A DNA stretch of 55,996 nucleotides from Spirochaetales bacterium (lineage in GTDB: Bacteria > Spirochaetota > Spirochaetia > SZUA-6 > JAFGRV01), in assembly GCA_016930085.1 (NCBI GenBank), contig JAFGHO010000040.1, forward strand, positions 1-55,996, read 5' to 3'. The first letter of the stretch is position 1. The number at the start of each line of letters is the position of its first letter. Shown one piece after another: positions 26,446-37,624 of the stretch. A program made the position numbers and the translations under genes. The notes below the pieces were generated by a model. The model was not told where the DNA came from. It saw only the letters and a program-made list of their open reading frames with translations, and ran no database searches.

Positions 26446-28071
26446 TCATCGGCAAAAGCCTGTAATCAGACCGACATACAATTGTGCTATCAATAACGCA
26501 TCGACAATATCCACGCCATTATCACAATCGGTGTCGGCTTTTGATTTGTCGAACCCGGCCGGATCGAGACCGACATAGTATTGAGCCGTCAACAAGGCGT
26601 CGACGATATTGACCGCCCCGTTCGAATCAACGTCCCCCCGTATCGTACCTATATCCGGGGTCGGCGCCGGTCCTTCGACAATAAACCGGAACGGGTCGCC
26701 TTCCCCGATGTACGGCAGCCGGTACGTCCTTCCCGATGCATCGGCAGCGCTTATATAGTAAGAGACTTCCCTTTCGGTTGTTCGCGGTATTGTTCCCCTG
26801 TAGGTATTGCCGCCGGCATACTGCATTGTCGTCGAAGTAAATGAACCGTCATCTTTTTTATAAAATATCTTTACATCATCCGCATAAATGACTTCGCCGG
26901 CACATGAGACAATATCCGCTTCTATCGGATACGCCGATGCCTCGTCCTGTGTTCCCAAAAGCGGCATATGGCGTATGTCAATCATGTTTCTGTCGGGAAT
27001 CCCCTTGGTGCGGCAGTGCAGGGCATCGCCGGACAACCACGAATTGCGATTCGCCGTAATGCCGAATACCCGGTAGCCGGGCATTGCTCCGGCGTATGTC
27101 CGGACGGCCGCATCATCGTTAGGCGAACCGGTACAGGGGACAAATACCTTGTTGTTGATGATAAGGGAATTGGTATAGGGCTCGTCATTTGGCGTGTCGA
27201 TTCTTACGATTGTATACGGCGTCCCGTATGAAGATGTCGCATGCAGAAAATATGTTGCCGTATTTTCGATTTTTTGATATTGGGGATCTGACGGGGGTAC
27301 TTTTCGGATAAGGATGGTATCAACCGATAAAAATTTCCCCCAGCAGTCGATATGATCGATATAGGTCGAATTGGGATCTTCCACGATATGATAGGTGGAA
27401 ATGTTCAAATAATCGGCGGCAAGCCGCTTGATCGATGTTTCGTCCAGATCGGGGTTATCGTCGAGCAAAAGACGTGTGGAGGCGGCGACTCCCATGCCGT
27501 CGGACATATAATTCCCTCCCTGGATTGCCATATCCATGTAATAACAATCGACACCCAGCACCTCGCTCATTTTCGCAGGAATTGCATTGTCGTTCGGACG
27601 GAGGTATGAATAGAATATATCCACAATCGATATCCTGTTCAGATTATCCTCTATATAAAAAGGCCCGTAATCCCTGGTCCAGTAGGTATCCACCGGTGCC
27701 TGTACAAAGCTGCAGTTGGACAGCACCACATTATTCGAACTATAGTTCGATCGTACGATAGATTCGTCGGATGCATTTCCGACAATAGTCATCACCATAA
27801 CATCCTTTGATAATTCCGCGATCAAAGAATACGGAATCCCGAAATCTCCGGGATATGCGATAAGCACTCCTTCCATGGGTTCGAATTCGGCAATACTGCG
27901 AACCGGCGGTACGGGCGGTCCCGACACCGCCGGCATGGATTTTATTATCCCGGGATTGATAACATCATCGGGTGTCAGTTCATGGGTGAATCCATTGTTT
28001 TGTGCCGTCAGAACGTACGGGAAAACGGAATAAATGACAGCCATTATCATAATGAGCACTTGTTTTTTCAT
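26446..28071 (-). CDS. secreted peptidylarginine/agmatine deiminase-type enzyme with C-terminal dockerin
   Basis: The 541-aa protein has a signal peptide (1-23, ending VLTAQ), a PAD_porph-type pentein domain (about 60-385), an Ig-like beta-domain (about 390-465) and a dockerin pair (about 478-540). Guanidino-modifying active-site motifs are complete: YWTRDYGPF, IQGGNYMSDG, HIDCWGKFL, and the nucleophilic Cys in DALHCRTKGIPD. The layout of catalytic plus Ig-like domain resembles the secreted Porphyromonas PPAD, while agmatine deiminases are normally cytoplasmic and lack it. It would convert arginine residues or free guanidines to citrulline-type products and ammonia. The link to a dockerin is unusual. 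A paralogue is at 49448. Confidence 0.85.
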   Translation of the reverse strand: MKKQVLIMIMAVIYSVFPYVLTAQNNGFTHELTPDDVINPGIIKSMPAVSGPPVPPVRSIAEFEPMEGVLIAYPGDFGIPYSLIAELSKDVMVMTIVGNASDESIVRSNYSSNNVVLSNCSFVQAPVDTYWTRDYGPFYIEDNLNRISIVDIFYSYLRPNDNAIPAKMSEVLGVDCYYMDMAIQGGNYMSDGMGVAASTRLLLDDNPDLDETSIKRLAADYLNISTYHIVEDPNSTYIDHIDCWGKFLSVDTILIRKVPPSDPQYQKIENTATYFLHATSSYGTPYTIVRIDTPNDEPYTNSLIINNKVFVPCTGSPNDDAAVRTYAGAMPGYRVFGITANRNSWLSGDALHCRTKGIPDRNMIDIRHMPLLGTQDEASAYPIEADIVSCAGEVIYADDVKIFYKKDDGSFTSTTMQYAGGNTYRGTIPRTTEREVSYYISAADASGRTYRLPYIGEGDPFRFIVEGPAPTPDIGTIRGDVDSNGAVNIVDALLTAQYYVGLDPAGFDKSKADTDCDNGVDIVDALLIAQLYVGLITGFCR

Positions 28072-28416
28072 ACTGCCTCCGCCTTATTCGTTTTTTTTCG
28101 TAACAAAACACAATCGAGGTTGTAACAGCCTCAATTATATCAAAATAAACTATACATGCAGAATATGTCCATTTTATGTAAAGTATGTGTTTTTTGAATG
28201 GGGACCATAGATCCTTCGGGGCAAGGCATTTCCAGAAAAAACGGCGGGAGATTCGCTTCTCGATGAGTATCAGGTATTGATGCAACTGTCTCTTGTTTTC
28301 ATATGATACACATAGCCGTAACGCGAAAGGGGATGCGGTAAAAATTGACAGGAGACTGAATACATGATATTGTTAAAAAAAAACAACGTACCTGAAAAAG
28401 AAAAGGGAGTAAAAAA
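28072..28416. other. divergent spacer without a gene
   Basis: This 345-nt AT-rich stretch separates the divergent deiminase and GH30 genes and must contain both promoters. No convincing -35/-10 pair and no copy of the GTTAAC operator was found. A GGGAG ribosome binding site precedes the GH30 start. Confidence 0.4.
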
Positions 28417-29133
28417 ATGAAGTTTGAAAAACGTTTTTTCATTTCGAAGAAGTCTGTTTTTATGTTACTTGCAGTCATGACGTTTATCGCAGCCGTCGCG
28501 GCGGCCGAAACCGGCGGCGTCGATACCGGTGAAGTCTACCAGGAGTTGGAGGGGTTTGGTGCTTCCCATGTCTGGTCGGGCGGGACACTCGTATCGTTGG
28601 GCGACAACAATCCGGAGATTTGCGACGTACTCTTCGCGGACCTGGGGCTCGATATCATCCGCCTGAGAAACAATTACGCCGACGGCGACGAGTTCGATTA
28701 TGATTACATAGCAAATTGCGAGCACGCGATAACAAACGGACGGGACCGGACGGGAAGGCCGCTGAAAATCATGATTTCCTCCTGGTCGCCTCCTGCCTCC
28801 CTTAGAAGCAACAATGACATATTCGGCGGCGGCGAGGCGACACTCGCAAAAAGCGGCGGCGGGTACGTATATTCCGATTTTGGCGTATGGTGGGCGGACA
28901 GTGTGGAACAATACGCAGCTCAAGGTATGATGGCCGACTATATCAGTATTCAGAACGAACCAGATTGGGATCCGAGCGATTACGAATCCTGCCGGTTCGA
29001 ACCATCGGAAACCTCAAACATCGCCGGTTACGACCCCGAGGTGGCGGACACCAATTGTGACGGGAGTATCAATATTGTCGATGCGCTTTTAGCGGCTAAG
29101 TATTATGTGGGCCTGATTGAAGCCTTTTGCTGA
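28417..29133 (+). pseudogene. GH30 xylanase remnant fused in frame to half a dockerin
   Basis: The open frame of 238 codons has a signal peptide (about 1-30), then the first half of a GH30 domain (YQELEGFGASHVW, ISSWSPPASLRSN, and the acid/base Glu in ISIQNEPDWDPS). Resemblance stops at SNIAGYD (about residue 203), and the next residues are [18 protein letters not shown], the second repeat only of a dockerin, ending in a terminal Cys. GH30 domains are about twice this length, and the nucleophile Glu and remaining barrel strands are absent. An internal in-frame deletion best explains this. The product should be catalytically dead, although it might still bind substrate or a cohesin weakly. Confidence 0.75.
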
Positions 29134-29172
29134 CGATGTGAAGATGGTCCGGCAAATATGTGAAGAAAATAC

Positions 29173-29201
29173 TTGTGCGTTAACGTTACTCATGATATAA
29201 T
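29173..29201 (+). promoter_or_regulatory. promoter with embedded LacI-type operator, upstream of CE1 gene
   Basis: TTGTGC (-35, 29173-29178) and TATAAT (-10, 29196-29201) are exactly 17 nt apart. The spacer and the -35 contain TGCGTTAACGTTAC, palindromic around GTTAAC. The same arrangement occurs at 38477-38505, which makes both highly credible. A repressor bound here would block RNA polymerase. Confidence 0.75.
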
Positions 29202-29272
29202 GATCCCGCCGTTGTACTTTGACGGGGATAGTCAACTTGAAAACGGCATGTGTATTGTTTATTGTTCAATAA

Positions 29273-30974
<1,702 letters not shown>

Positions 30975-31111
30975 GGAAATCCGGGAAGAAATTATCAGGC
31001 TGTATGCATGGAATCGGCCGGGAAGCGGGAGTGCAAATAAAGAGAATGCCGTCGCATTCCGGTATTCCAGGGAAATACCTTTAAAAAATGTAATAAGGAA
31101 AGGGGAAAAAA

Positions 31112-32860
31112 ATGAAAAAATTATATTTCATCCTTGCGGGGCTTGTATTGCTGCCCGCATTTTTAATGTCGCAGACCTCTTCATGTTCCCTCATGGGAGA
31201 CGTGAACGGGAGCGGGGCTATCGACATCGTTGATGCTCTTCTCGTAGCGCAGGCGTATGTGGGCTTGAATCCGTCTGCTTACAATGCCGATTGTGCGGAT
31301 ACGAATTGCAGCGGTTCAGTCGACATTGTCGACGCGCTTCTCATAGCCCAGCTGTACGTGGGACTCATTTCGAGCTTCCCGTGCGAGGCGACGCCGAAGC
31401 CGACCACGGGCGGGTCAATCTCAATCGCTTGCGGGAGTTCATCGGCCGTGGGAAGTTTCCAGGCCGATGAGTACTACTCCGGGGGGAGTACCTACAACAA
31501 CAGCAACTCCGTCGATGTCTCGCAGATCGTCAATAGTTCGCCCCCGGCCGCACTCTTCAACAACGAGCGGTACGGGGAGATGAGCTACACGATTCCGGGC
31601 TTCGCGGCGGGTGGAACGTATGCCGTAACGCTGTACTTTGCCGAGACCTACCTGACGTCCTCAGGGGGCCGGGTGTTCAACGTGTCCGTCAACGGCACCA
31701 CGGTACTCTCCAACTTCGACATCTACGCAGCCGCGGGAGGCCAGGATATGGCCATCGACCGGGCATTCACGGCCACGGCCACTTCAAGCGGGCAGATCGT
31801 CATTCAGTTCAGCCCGGTAACCGAAAATCCGAAGGTCAACGGTATCAGTGTTCGGCCCGGTGAAGCCCCGACTCCGGGACCGACACCGACTCCGACGGTT
31901 GAACCGGCATCGACGGTCGAACCGACGCCGACAACGCCCGGCTCAACGTGCACTCTTCCTTCGACGTTCAGGTGGACATCGACGGGCCCGCTCGCGCAGC
32001 CGAAATCGGGATGGGTCTCGCTCAAGGACTTCACCAACGTTGTCTATAATGGGCAGCACCTCGTCTACGCGACATATCACGACACGGGATCGACATGGGG
32101 TTCCATGAACTTCGGCCTCTTCAGTGACTGGTCCCAGATGGGCTCTGCCTCCCAGAACGGGATGTCGAGTGGTACAGTAGCCCCAACGCTCTTCTACTTC
32201 GCCCCCAAGGACATCTGGGTACTCGCCTACCAGTGGTGCTCGTCCGCCTTCTGCTACAAAACATCGTCTAACCCTGCCAACGCGAACGGATGGTCGGGCG
32301 CGAACGCGCTTTTCACCGGAAGCATTTCCGGTTCGAGCACGGGGCCGATCGACCAGACGGTGATATGCGACAGCTCGAACTGCTACCTGTTCTTCGCCGG
32401 GGACAATGGAAACATCTACCGGTCCAGTATGCCGATCGGAAACTTCCCGGGAAGCTTCGGCAGTTCCTACACGACCATAATGAGCGGCAGCACAAACGAC
32501 CTGTTCGAGGGCGTGCAGGTCTACACAGTCAAGGGGGCGAACCAGTACCTCATGCTCATCGAGTCGATCGGGAGCGGCGGGAGATACTATCGCGCGTACA
32601 CTGCGACAAGTCTCGGCGGTTCGTGGACGGCATTGGCCGCATCCGAAAGCAACCCCTTTGCCGGCAGGAACAACGTGACGTTCAGCGGCAGCGCCTGGAC
32701 CAACGACATCAGCCACGGGGATCTGGTTCGAGAAAATCCCGACCAGACCTTTACCATCGACCCGTGCAATCTGCAGTTCCTCTACCAGGGACGCGATCCC
32801 GGTTCGGGTGGTGACTACGGCCTGCTGCCGTACCGGCCGGGCCTGCTCACGCTCCAGTAA
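31112..32860 (+). CDS. GH62 alpha-L-arabinofuranosidase with N-terminal dockerin and malectin-like domain
   Basis: This 582-aa secreted protein has a signal peptide (about 1-20), a dockerin pair (about 29-93), a malectin/di-glucose-binding-like beta domain (about 103-250, [19 protein letters not shown] to [12 protein letters not shown]), a Pro/Thr linker, and a C-terminal GH62 domain (about 280-582). GH62 is shown by [39 protein letters not shown] and the end [16 protein letters not shown]62 enzymes remove arabinose side chains from arabinoxylan. The family is mostly fungal and actinobacterial, and the GH62 part here is visibly richer in G/C-ending codons than its neighbours. A strong GC hairpin without a T-run follows the gene. 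Together these suggest the catalytic part was acquired by transfer. Confidence 0.9.
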   Translation: MKKLYFILAGLVLLPAFLMSQTSSCSLMGDVNGSGAIDIVDALLVAQAYVGLNPSAYNADCADTNCSGSVDIVDALLIAQLYVGLISSFPCEATPKPTTGGSISIACGSSSAVGSFQADEYYSGGSTYNNSNSVDVSQIVNSSPPAALFNNERYGEMSYTIPGFAAGGTYAVTLYFAETYLTSSGGRVFNVSVNGTTVLSNFDIYAAAGGQDMAIDRAFTATATSSGQIVIQFSPVTENPKVNGISVRPGEAPTPGPTPTPTVEPASTVEPTPTTPGSTCTLPSTFRWTSTGPLAQPKSGWVSLKDFTNVVYNGQHLVYATYHDTGSTWGSMNFGLFSDWSQMGSASQNGMSSGTVAPTLFYFAPKDIWVLAYQWCSSAFCYKTSSNPANANGWSGANALFTGSISGSSTGPIDQTVICDSSNCYLFFAGDNGNIYRSSMPIGNFPGSFGSSYTTIMSGSTNDLFEGVQVYTVKGANQYLMLIESIGSGGRYYRAYTATSLGGSWTALAASESNPFAGRNNVTFSGSAWTNDISHGDLVRENPDQTFTIDPCNLQFLYQGRDPGSGGDYGLLPYRPGLLTLQ

Positions 32861-32901
32861 CACCATCGTGTTGACATAGCCGGTCAAAATATCGACATCT
32901 C

Positions 32902-32933
32902 GTCCGCGCACGGCCTCTCCGCCGTGCGCGGAC
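32902..32933 (+). terminator. GC-rich hairpin after the GH62 gene
   Basis: GTCCGCGCACGGC (32902-32914) and GCCGTGCGCGGAC (32921-32933) are perfect 13-bp reverse complements with a 6-nt loop. The absence of a T-run is like terminators of high-GC actinobacteria and unlike the T-tailed terminator at 49269. Confidence 0.7.
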
Positions 32934-33094
32934 AACGATGTTGCAAGCCTATGATGCTGAGTCTGTTGTTGCCGGAGCGATGGCGGCTGAGGAATACGCG
33001 TTTCAAAACATCTATACGGAATCAAGGCCGTCTATCGGATTTTTACAAGGCGTGGTTTCGAAGAAAAATTTCTCATACAAAGGTAAAACAGGTA

Positions 33095-33103
33095 TGGTAT
33101 AAT
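33095..33103 (+). promoter_or_regulatory. extended -10 promoter element before GH105
   Basis: TGGTATAAT is an extended -10 (TGn plus TATAAT, hexamer at 33098-33103) with no clear -35. It lies about 120 nt upstream of the GH105 start in the 361-nt spacer after GH62, which otherwise contains only the GC hairpin. Confidence 0.45.
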
Positions 33104-33209
33104 ACATAGTGTCACGGCGGTGTTTTTACGGGTTTGATTGCATATGGTTGTCAGTATGTACATTCCGAACGGGAAAATGGATGAGAGGTTTATATATGTA
33201 TTAAAAAAA

Positions 33210-33505
33210 AGGAGAAAACCAATGGGAAAAAGCAAGGTAATTACAACAATAATGCTGGTACTGCTTGCATGCTGTTCGTATGAACTCTGTGCGGCATCGT
33301 GCGGGGATGTCAATGCAAACGGAAACGTCGACATCGTCGATGCCCTTCTCATCGCCCAGTACTATGTCGGTTTGAATCCGGCGAATTTCGATGACACCGC
33401 GGCAAATGCGAACGGGGACAGTACGATTAATATCGTCGATGCCCTTCTCGTGGCCCGGTTTTACGTCGGTCTCATATCGGCATTGTCCTGCCCGGATGAA
33501 ACGCC
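33210..33505 (+). repeat. leader / signal peptide / dockerin module, copy 1 of 2
   Basis: From the ribosome binding site through codon 95 this DNA is collinear, without gaps, with 37329-37624. Shared stretches include the GCAAGGT after the start codon and CGGCATTGTCCTGCCCGGAT at the end. The duplication placed the same secretion and docking unit in front of two unrelated catalytic domains. Confidence 0.7.
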
Positions 33506-35075
33506 TCCCCAGACGGATCCTGTCTGGAGTGGCGGACCATATACACTCAACGGCACAAGCGACTATGTGGACCTCCCGGACGGGATAACCGGCGATCTGG
33601 ACGATTTTTCGGTTGCCTGCTGGGTAAGACTGAACTCGCTCGATACCTGGTCGCGGATATTCGACTTCGGGGTGGACACGAATGTCTTCATGATGCTCAC
33701 ACCGGCTTCGGGAGATACGGGGTACCCGTATTTCTGTATTACCACTTCGGGTAATAGCGGAGAACAGGGTATCAATGGAACCGGCAGAATGTCGACGGGT
33801 TCCTGGCAGCACCTCGCAGTGGTTATGAGCGGGAACACCGGGATCCTTTACATCAACACACAGGAAGCGGGGAGAAATACCGGCATAACGTTAAATCCTT
33901 CAGACCTGGGGAATACCACGAACAACTATATTGGACGATCCCAGTGGTCCGATGATCCCTACCTGAACGCCGGTATCGATGACTTCGTTGTCTATGACAG
34001 GGCCTTGAGCGCTTCGGAAGTTTCAGCTCTTGGAAGTACCCCGCCTGCGGATATAACACCGGAGCCGACGGCAGTAACGACTCCCGTACCGACCGGGGCC
34101 GGGAATATCGATCCCGCGGTATGCGATTCGGCCGGGAACGTCGCAAACCGTATTGCGTACAACACGCTCAACCGGGGTCCGACCGACACCTATTATGCAG
34201 TAGCCTGTGTCTGGTACGGGACATTGGTCTATGCCGGATTGACACAGGATTCGACCCTGATAAACGGGAGTGTGAACCTGTATCCCGGTTCCCGGCCCAC
34301 CGGAAGCGTGGATGATAATATTTTCGGGATATGGGCCCTGGAGTTGTACCGGCAGACGAATACTTCACGTTACCGCGACGACGGCGTGTATCTTGCAGAT
34401 GAGGAGTTTAATCCACCGAACAGTAACGGATTATGCAAATATACGAGATACTGGGTAGATGATTTATGGATGATCTGCTCCCTGCAAACACAGGCTTATA
34501 AAGCAACCGGGGATACGAAATACCTCGACCGTTGCAGGCTTCAGTTTGAAGCCTATTTCAACACACTGCAGCAATCCAACGGGCTTTTCCACCATACGCG
34601 AAATGCGCCGTATTTCTGGGGCAGGGGTAATGGCTGGGCAGCTTCTGCAATGACAGAAATATTAATGGTCATGCCGCAAAGTCATTCCGGCTACACTCCC
34701 ATCATGAATGCATATACCAGGATGATGTCGGCACTGGCCGGTTACCAGGATTCCGGCGGTATGTGGCATCAAGTTATTACCGAGTCCTCCAGTTATCTCG
34801 AAACCTCCTGTACGGGCATGTTCCTTTTTGCCATATCCACGGGTATCCGCATGGGCTGGCTCTCGGAGAGTGAATACCTGCCCGTTGTGGAGCGGGGTTT
34901 CAGGGCCCTTGCCGGTTATGTTAATGCAAACGGCGAAGTAAGCAATATCTGTATAGGAACCGGTGAAGGTTCCAGCCTTCAATTCTACTTTGACCGCCCG
35001 AGAAGCACAGGCGACTATCATGGTCAGGCCGCGGTGATCTGGGCGGCGACAGGAGTTATGCAGTTATGTGACTGA
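33222..35075 (+). CDS. GH105-type unsaturated glycuronyl hydrolase with N-terminal dockerin and LamG-like domain
   Basis: The start is ATG 33222, preceded by AAAAGGAG about 6 nt upstream; an upstream in-frame ATG would put that site inside the gene. Domains: signal peptide (about 1-25), dockerin pair (about 28-91), LamG-like domain (about 100-277), Pro/Thr linker, and a C-terminal alpha/alpha-barrel (about 300-617) of the GH88/GH105 type, with DDLWMICSLQTQAYK, FWGRGNGWAASAM and a C-terminal DYHGQAAVIWAATG. These enzymes hydrolyse unsaturated uronyl residues left by polysaccharide lyases, typically from rhamnogalacturonan. They are often cytoplasmic, so a secreted dockerin form is notable. The signal-peptide/dockerin part is nearly identical to that of the GH43 gene at 37341. 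Confidence 0.85.
   Translation: MGKSKVITTIMLVLLACCSYELCAASCGDVNANGNVDIVDALLIAQYYVGLNPANFDDTAANANGDSTINIVDALLVARFYVGLISALSCPDETPPQTDPVWSGGPYTLNGTSDYVDLPDGITGDLDDFSVACWVRLNSLDTWSRIFDFGVDTNVFMMLTPASGDTGYPYFCITTSGNSGEQGINGTGRMSTGSWQHLAVVMSGNTGILYINTQEAGRNTGITLNPSDLGNTTNNYIGRSQWSDDPYLNAGIDDFVVYDRALSASEVSALGSTPPADITPEPTAVTTPVPTGAGNIDPAVCDSAGNVANRIAYNTLNRGPTDTYYAVACVWYGTLVYAGLTQDSTLINGSVNLYPGSRPTGSVDDNIFGIWALELYRQTNTSRYRDDGVYLADEEFNPPNSNGLCKYTRYWVDDLWMICSLQTQAYKATGDTKYLDRCRLQFEAYFNTLQQSNGLFHHTRNAPYFWGRGNGWAASAMTEILMVMPQSHSGYTPIMNAYTRMMSALAGYQDSGGMWHQVITESSSYLETSCTGMFLFAISTGIRMGWLSESEYLPVVERGFRALAGYVNANGEVSNICIGTGEGSSLQFYFDRPRSTGDYHGQAAVIWAATGVMQLCD
33525..34052 (+). repeat. LamG-like module, copy 2 of 3
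   Basis: Closely similar at DNA level to 30240-30768 and 36539-37068. The encoded domain differs by a small number of substitutions, for example GVDTN in place of GGDTN. Confidence 0.7.
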
Positions 35076-35170
35076 ATATGATACTCCCGGGATGAATTAC
35101 ATTAACAGGATAATCGTAAAAAGTCGGATTAATAGTTCATATTATATAAAAAAAGGAAAGGAAAAAAGAT

Positions 35171-37276
35171 ATGAAAAAAATAATCGGTCTTTTATTTATT
35201 GTTTTTTTATCTGTTTCCGCTTTCAGCCAGATTATTCAGTTTAATGACAATGGCGCCTGGTGCTGGTACCAGGACGAACGGGCCGTCATCGATACCGGGG
35301 GAGGCAAGCTGGTTGTCGGTTCCGTCAGAAGCAGCGGAGAGATTCAGGTAGTTATTTATGATCTTGAGTCCGGACAATCCCAGCGGTCTACCCTCAGCAC
35401 CCGTTTCAGCTGTGATGACCACAATGCCCCCGCAATTCTGGTCCTCCCGAACGGCAACTATCTTGCAGCGTATGCGGGCCACAACAACGATCGCTTTACC
35501 TATTGGCGGATTTACAGTAACGGCAGCTGGGGTGCCGAACGGAGCTTCAACTGGAACAACATCTCCGGGGGCACCGATTATGATGTCACGTATAATAATC
35601 TATGGTACCTCTCATCGGAAGGCAAAATCTACAACTTTGTCAGAAACTTTGCACGGAGTCCGAATATGCTGGTTTCCACGGACCAGGGACAAAACTGGTC
35701 ATACGGAGGACTCCTGACGGAACCGGATCAGAGCGTCGGGTATGTCAACGGTTATTTCAAGTACTGCGGCAATGGAGTTGACCGTATTGATTTTATCGGA
35801 ACGGAGCATCACCCGAGGGATTATAATACAAGTATTTATCACGGTTATATCAGGGGCGGCAAAAGTTACAATTCCACCGGAAACGTCATGGACAGCGATA
35901 TTACGGATAAAAACGCACCGATACCCGCCGGTTTTACACGGGTGTTCGCCGCCGATACGAATATGGGCGGTGTTCCCGTATCTCACTGCTGGATGTCGGA
36001 TATCCAGACGTACGGCAGCAATAGCATCGCTGTTATATTTTCAGGCCGCGCCAATAATTCCGAACAGGACCACCGTTACATATATGCCCGCTTTAACGGA
36101 TCGAGCTGGTCGAATCATTACCTCTGCAAAGCAGGACCGAAAATGTACTCGAGCGAGGAAGATTACGTGGGATTGGCGGCAATCGACCCGGGCAATCCGG
36201 ATGTCATTTATGTTTCAACGCCTGTCGACCCACGGAACGACAGTACAAACCTTGGGATTCGTGAGATTTTCAAAGGGGAGACCTCCAACCAGGGAGCAAG
36301 CTGGACATGGACACCGGTGACGGAGAACTCTTCTCGTGATAATTTCCGCCCTATTGTGCCAAAATGGGACGGCCAGCACACCGCCCTTTTGTGGTGGAGG
36401 GGAACGTACAGTTCGGCACAAAACTATAATGCGGAAGTTGTCGGGATAATTTCCGGTTCTTCCGGGGATTCAACACCCACTCCGACATCACCCCCGGATG
36501 AAACCCCGCTTCCTACAACGCCACCGAATCAGAATCCGATCTGGAGCGGCGGACCGTATACGCTCGACGGTTCGAACTCAAGCTATGTTGACCTCCCGGA
36601 CGGGCTTGCCAGCGACCTTTATAATTTTTCGATTGCCTGCTGGGTAAAACTGAACTCGCTCGATACCTGGTCGAGAATCTTCGACTTTGGGGGCGATACG
36701 AATGTCTTCATGATGCTCACCCCGGCATCCGGCAATACGGGGTATCCTTATTTCTGTATCACCACCTCGGGCAATGACGGGGAACAGGGCATAAACGGAA
36801 CAGGCGCCCTGTCTGCGGGTTCCTGGCAGCATCTGGCGGTCACCAGGAGCGGGAACACCGGTATCCTTTACATCAACACAAAGGAAGTGGGGAGGAATAC
36901 CGGTATGACATTAAGTCCTGCCGATCTGGGGAATACCACGAACAACTATATAGGAAGATCTCAATGGTCGAACGATCCCTACCTGAATGCCGAGATCGAC
37001 GGTTTCGTCGTGTACAACAGGGCATTGAGTGCTTCGGAAGTTTCGACTCTCGGAAACACCCCGCCCGGTGGGGGGAATGGTGCTTTAGGGGATGCAAACG
37101 GTGACGGGACGATCAACATCGTGGACGCCCTTCTGGTCGCCCGGTACTATGTGGGGCTCGAACCGGCCGGATTCATTCCCGGAAACGCGGACACCAATTG
37201 CGACGGGAGCATCAATATCGTGGACGCCCTCCTGGTTGCCCGATATTATGTAGGCCTGATTACAGGCTTTTGTTGA
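35171..37276 (+). CDS. BNR-4 repeat protein with LamG-like and C-terminal dockerin domains
   Basis: This is a 701-aa secreted protein with a signal peptide (1-19, ending SAFS), a BNR-4/neuraminidase-like beta-propeller (about 22-430), a LamG-like domain (about 455-630) and a dockerin pair (about 640-701). Hallmarks of the propeller are GAWCWYQDERAVID at the start, DDHNAPAILVLPNGNYLAAYAGHNND, and SMLVSTDQGQNW-like Asp-box elements. BNR-4 domains occur in some polysaccharide lyases such as ulvan or rhamnogalacturonan-type lyases, with a catalytic His in such a DDHN...H region, so a lyase supplying substrate to the adjacent GH105 is a reasonable inference. The dockerin carries Cys in DTNC and at the end (TGFC). 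Confidence 0.8.
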   Translation: MKKIIGLLFIVFLSVSAFSQIIQFNDNGAWCWYQDERAVIDTGGGKLVVGSVRSSGEIQVVIYDLESGQSQRSTLSTRFSCDDHNAPAILVLPNGNYLAAYAGHNNDRFTYWRIYSNGSWGAERSFNWNNISGGTDYDVTYNNLWYLSSEGKIYNFVRNFARSPNMLVSTDQGQNWSYGGLLTEPDQSVGYVNGYFKYCGNGVDRIDFIGTEHHPRDYNTSIYHGYIRGGKSYNSTGNVMDSDITDKNAPIPAGFTRVFAADTNMGGVPVSHCWMSDIQTYGSNSIAVIFSGRANNSEQDHRYIYARFNGSSWSNHYLCKAGPKMYSSEEDYVGLAAIDPGNPDVIYVSTPVDPRNDSTNLGIREIFKGETSNQGASWTWTPVTENSSRDNFRPIVPKWDGQHTALLWWRGTYSSAQNYNAEVVGIISGSSGDSTPTPTSPPDETPLPTTPPNQNPIWSGGPYTLDGSNSSYVDLPDGLASDLYNFSIACWVKLNSLDTWSRIFDFGGDTNVFMMLTPASGNTGYPYFCITTSGNDGEQGINGTGALSAGSWQHLAVTRSGNTGILYINTKEVGRNTGMTLSPADLGNTTNNYIGRSQWSNDPYLNAEIDGFVVYNRALSASEVSTLGNTPPGGGNGALGDANGDGTINIVDALLVARYYVGLEPAGFIPGNADTNCDGSINIVDALLVARYYVGLITGFC
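36539..37068 (+). repeat. LamG-like module, copy 3 of 3
   Basis: Closely similar at DNA level to 30240-30768 and 33525-34052; in protein it is nearest to the copy in the CE1 gene ([16 protein letters not shown]). Confidence 0.7.
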
Positions 37277-37328
37277 GGTCGACGTTGTGAAAGAGGTATC
37301 ATATGGTCGTGTGTTTTAAAAAGAAAAA

Positions 37329-37624
37329 AGGAGAAAAACAATGGAAAAAAGCAAGGTGATCAGGACGATAATCCTGGTGCCGTTTATATGGTGTTTGTAT
37401 CTTCTATGTGCGGCGACCTGCGGGGATGTCAATGCGAACGGAAACATCGACATCGTCGACGCACTTCTCATCGCCCGGTACTATGTCGGTTTGAATCCGG
37501 AAAATTTCGATGCCACAGCGGCAGATGTGAACGCAGACAGCGGTATCAATATCACCGATGCCCTTCTTGTGGCCCGGTTCTACGTCGGTCTCATATCGGC
37601 ATTGTCCTGCCCGGATGAAACTCC
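37329..37624 (+). repeat. leader / signal peptide / dockerin module, copy 2 of 2
   Basis: Collinear copy of 33210-33505, including the ribosome binding site, signal peptide, dockerin and the ALSCPDE junction. Confidence 0.7.

Noticed and set aside
31943-33025. 360-codon open frame on the minus strand
   Set aside because: It runs antisense through the GH62 domain, has no recognisable protein features, and is explained by the GC-rich codon positions of that gene.
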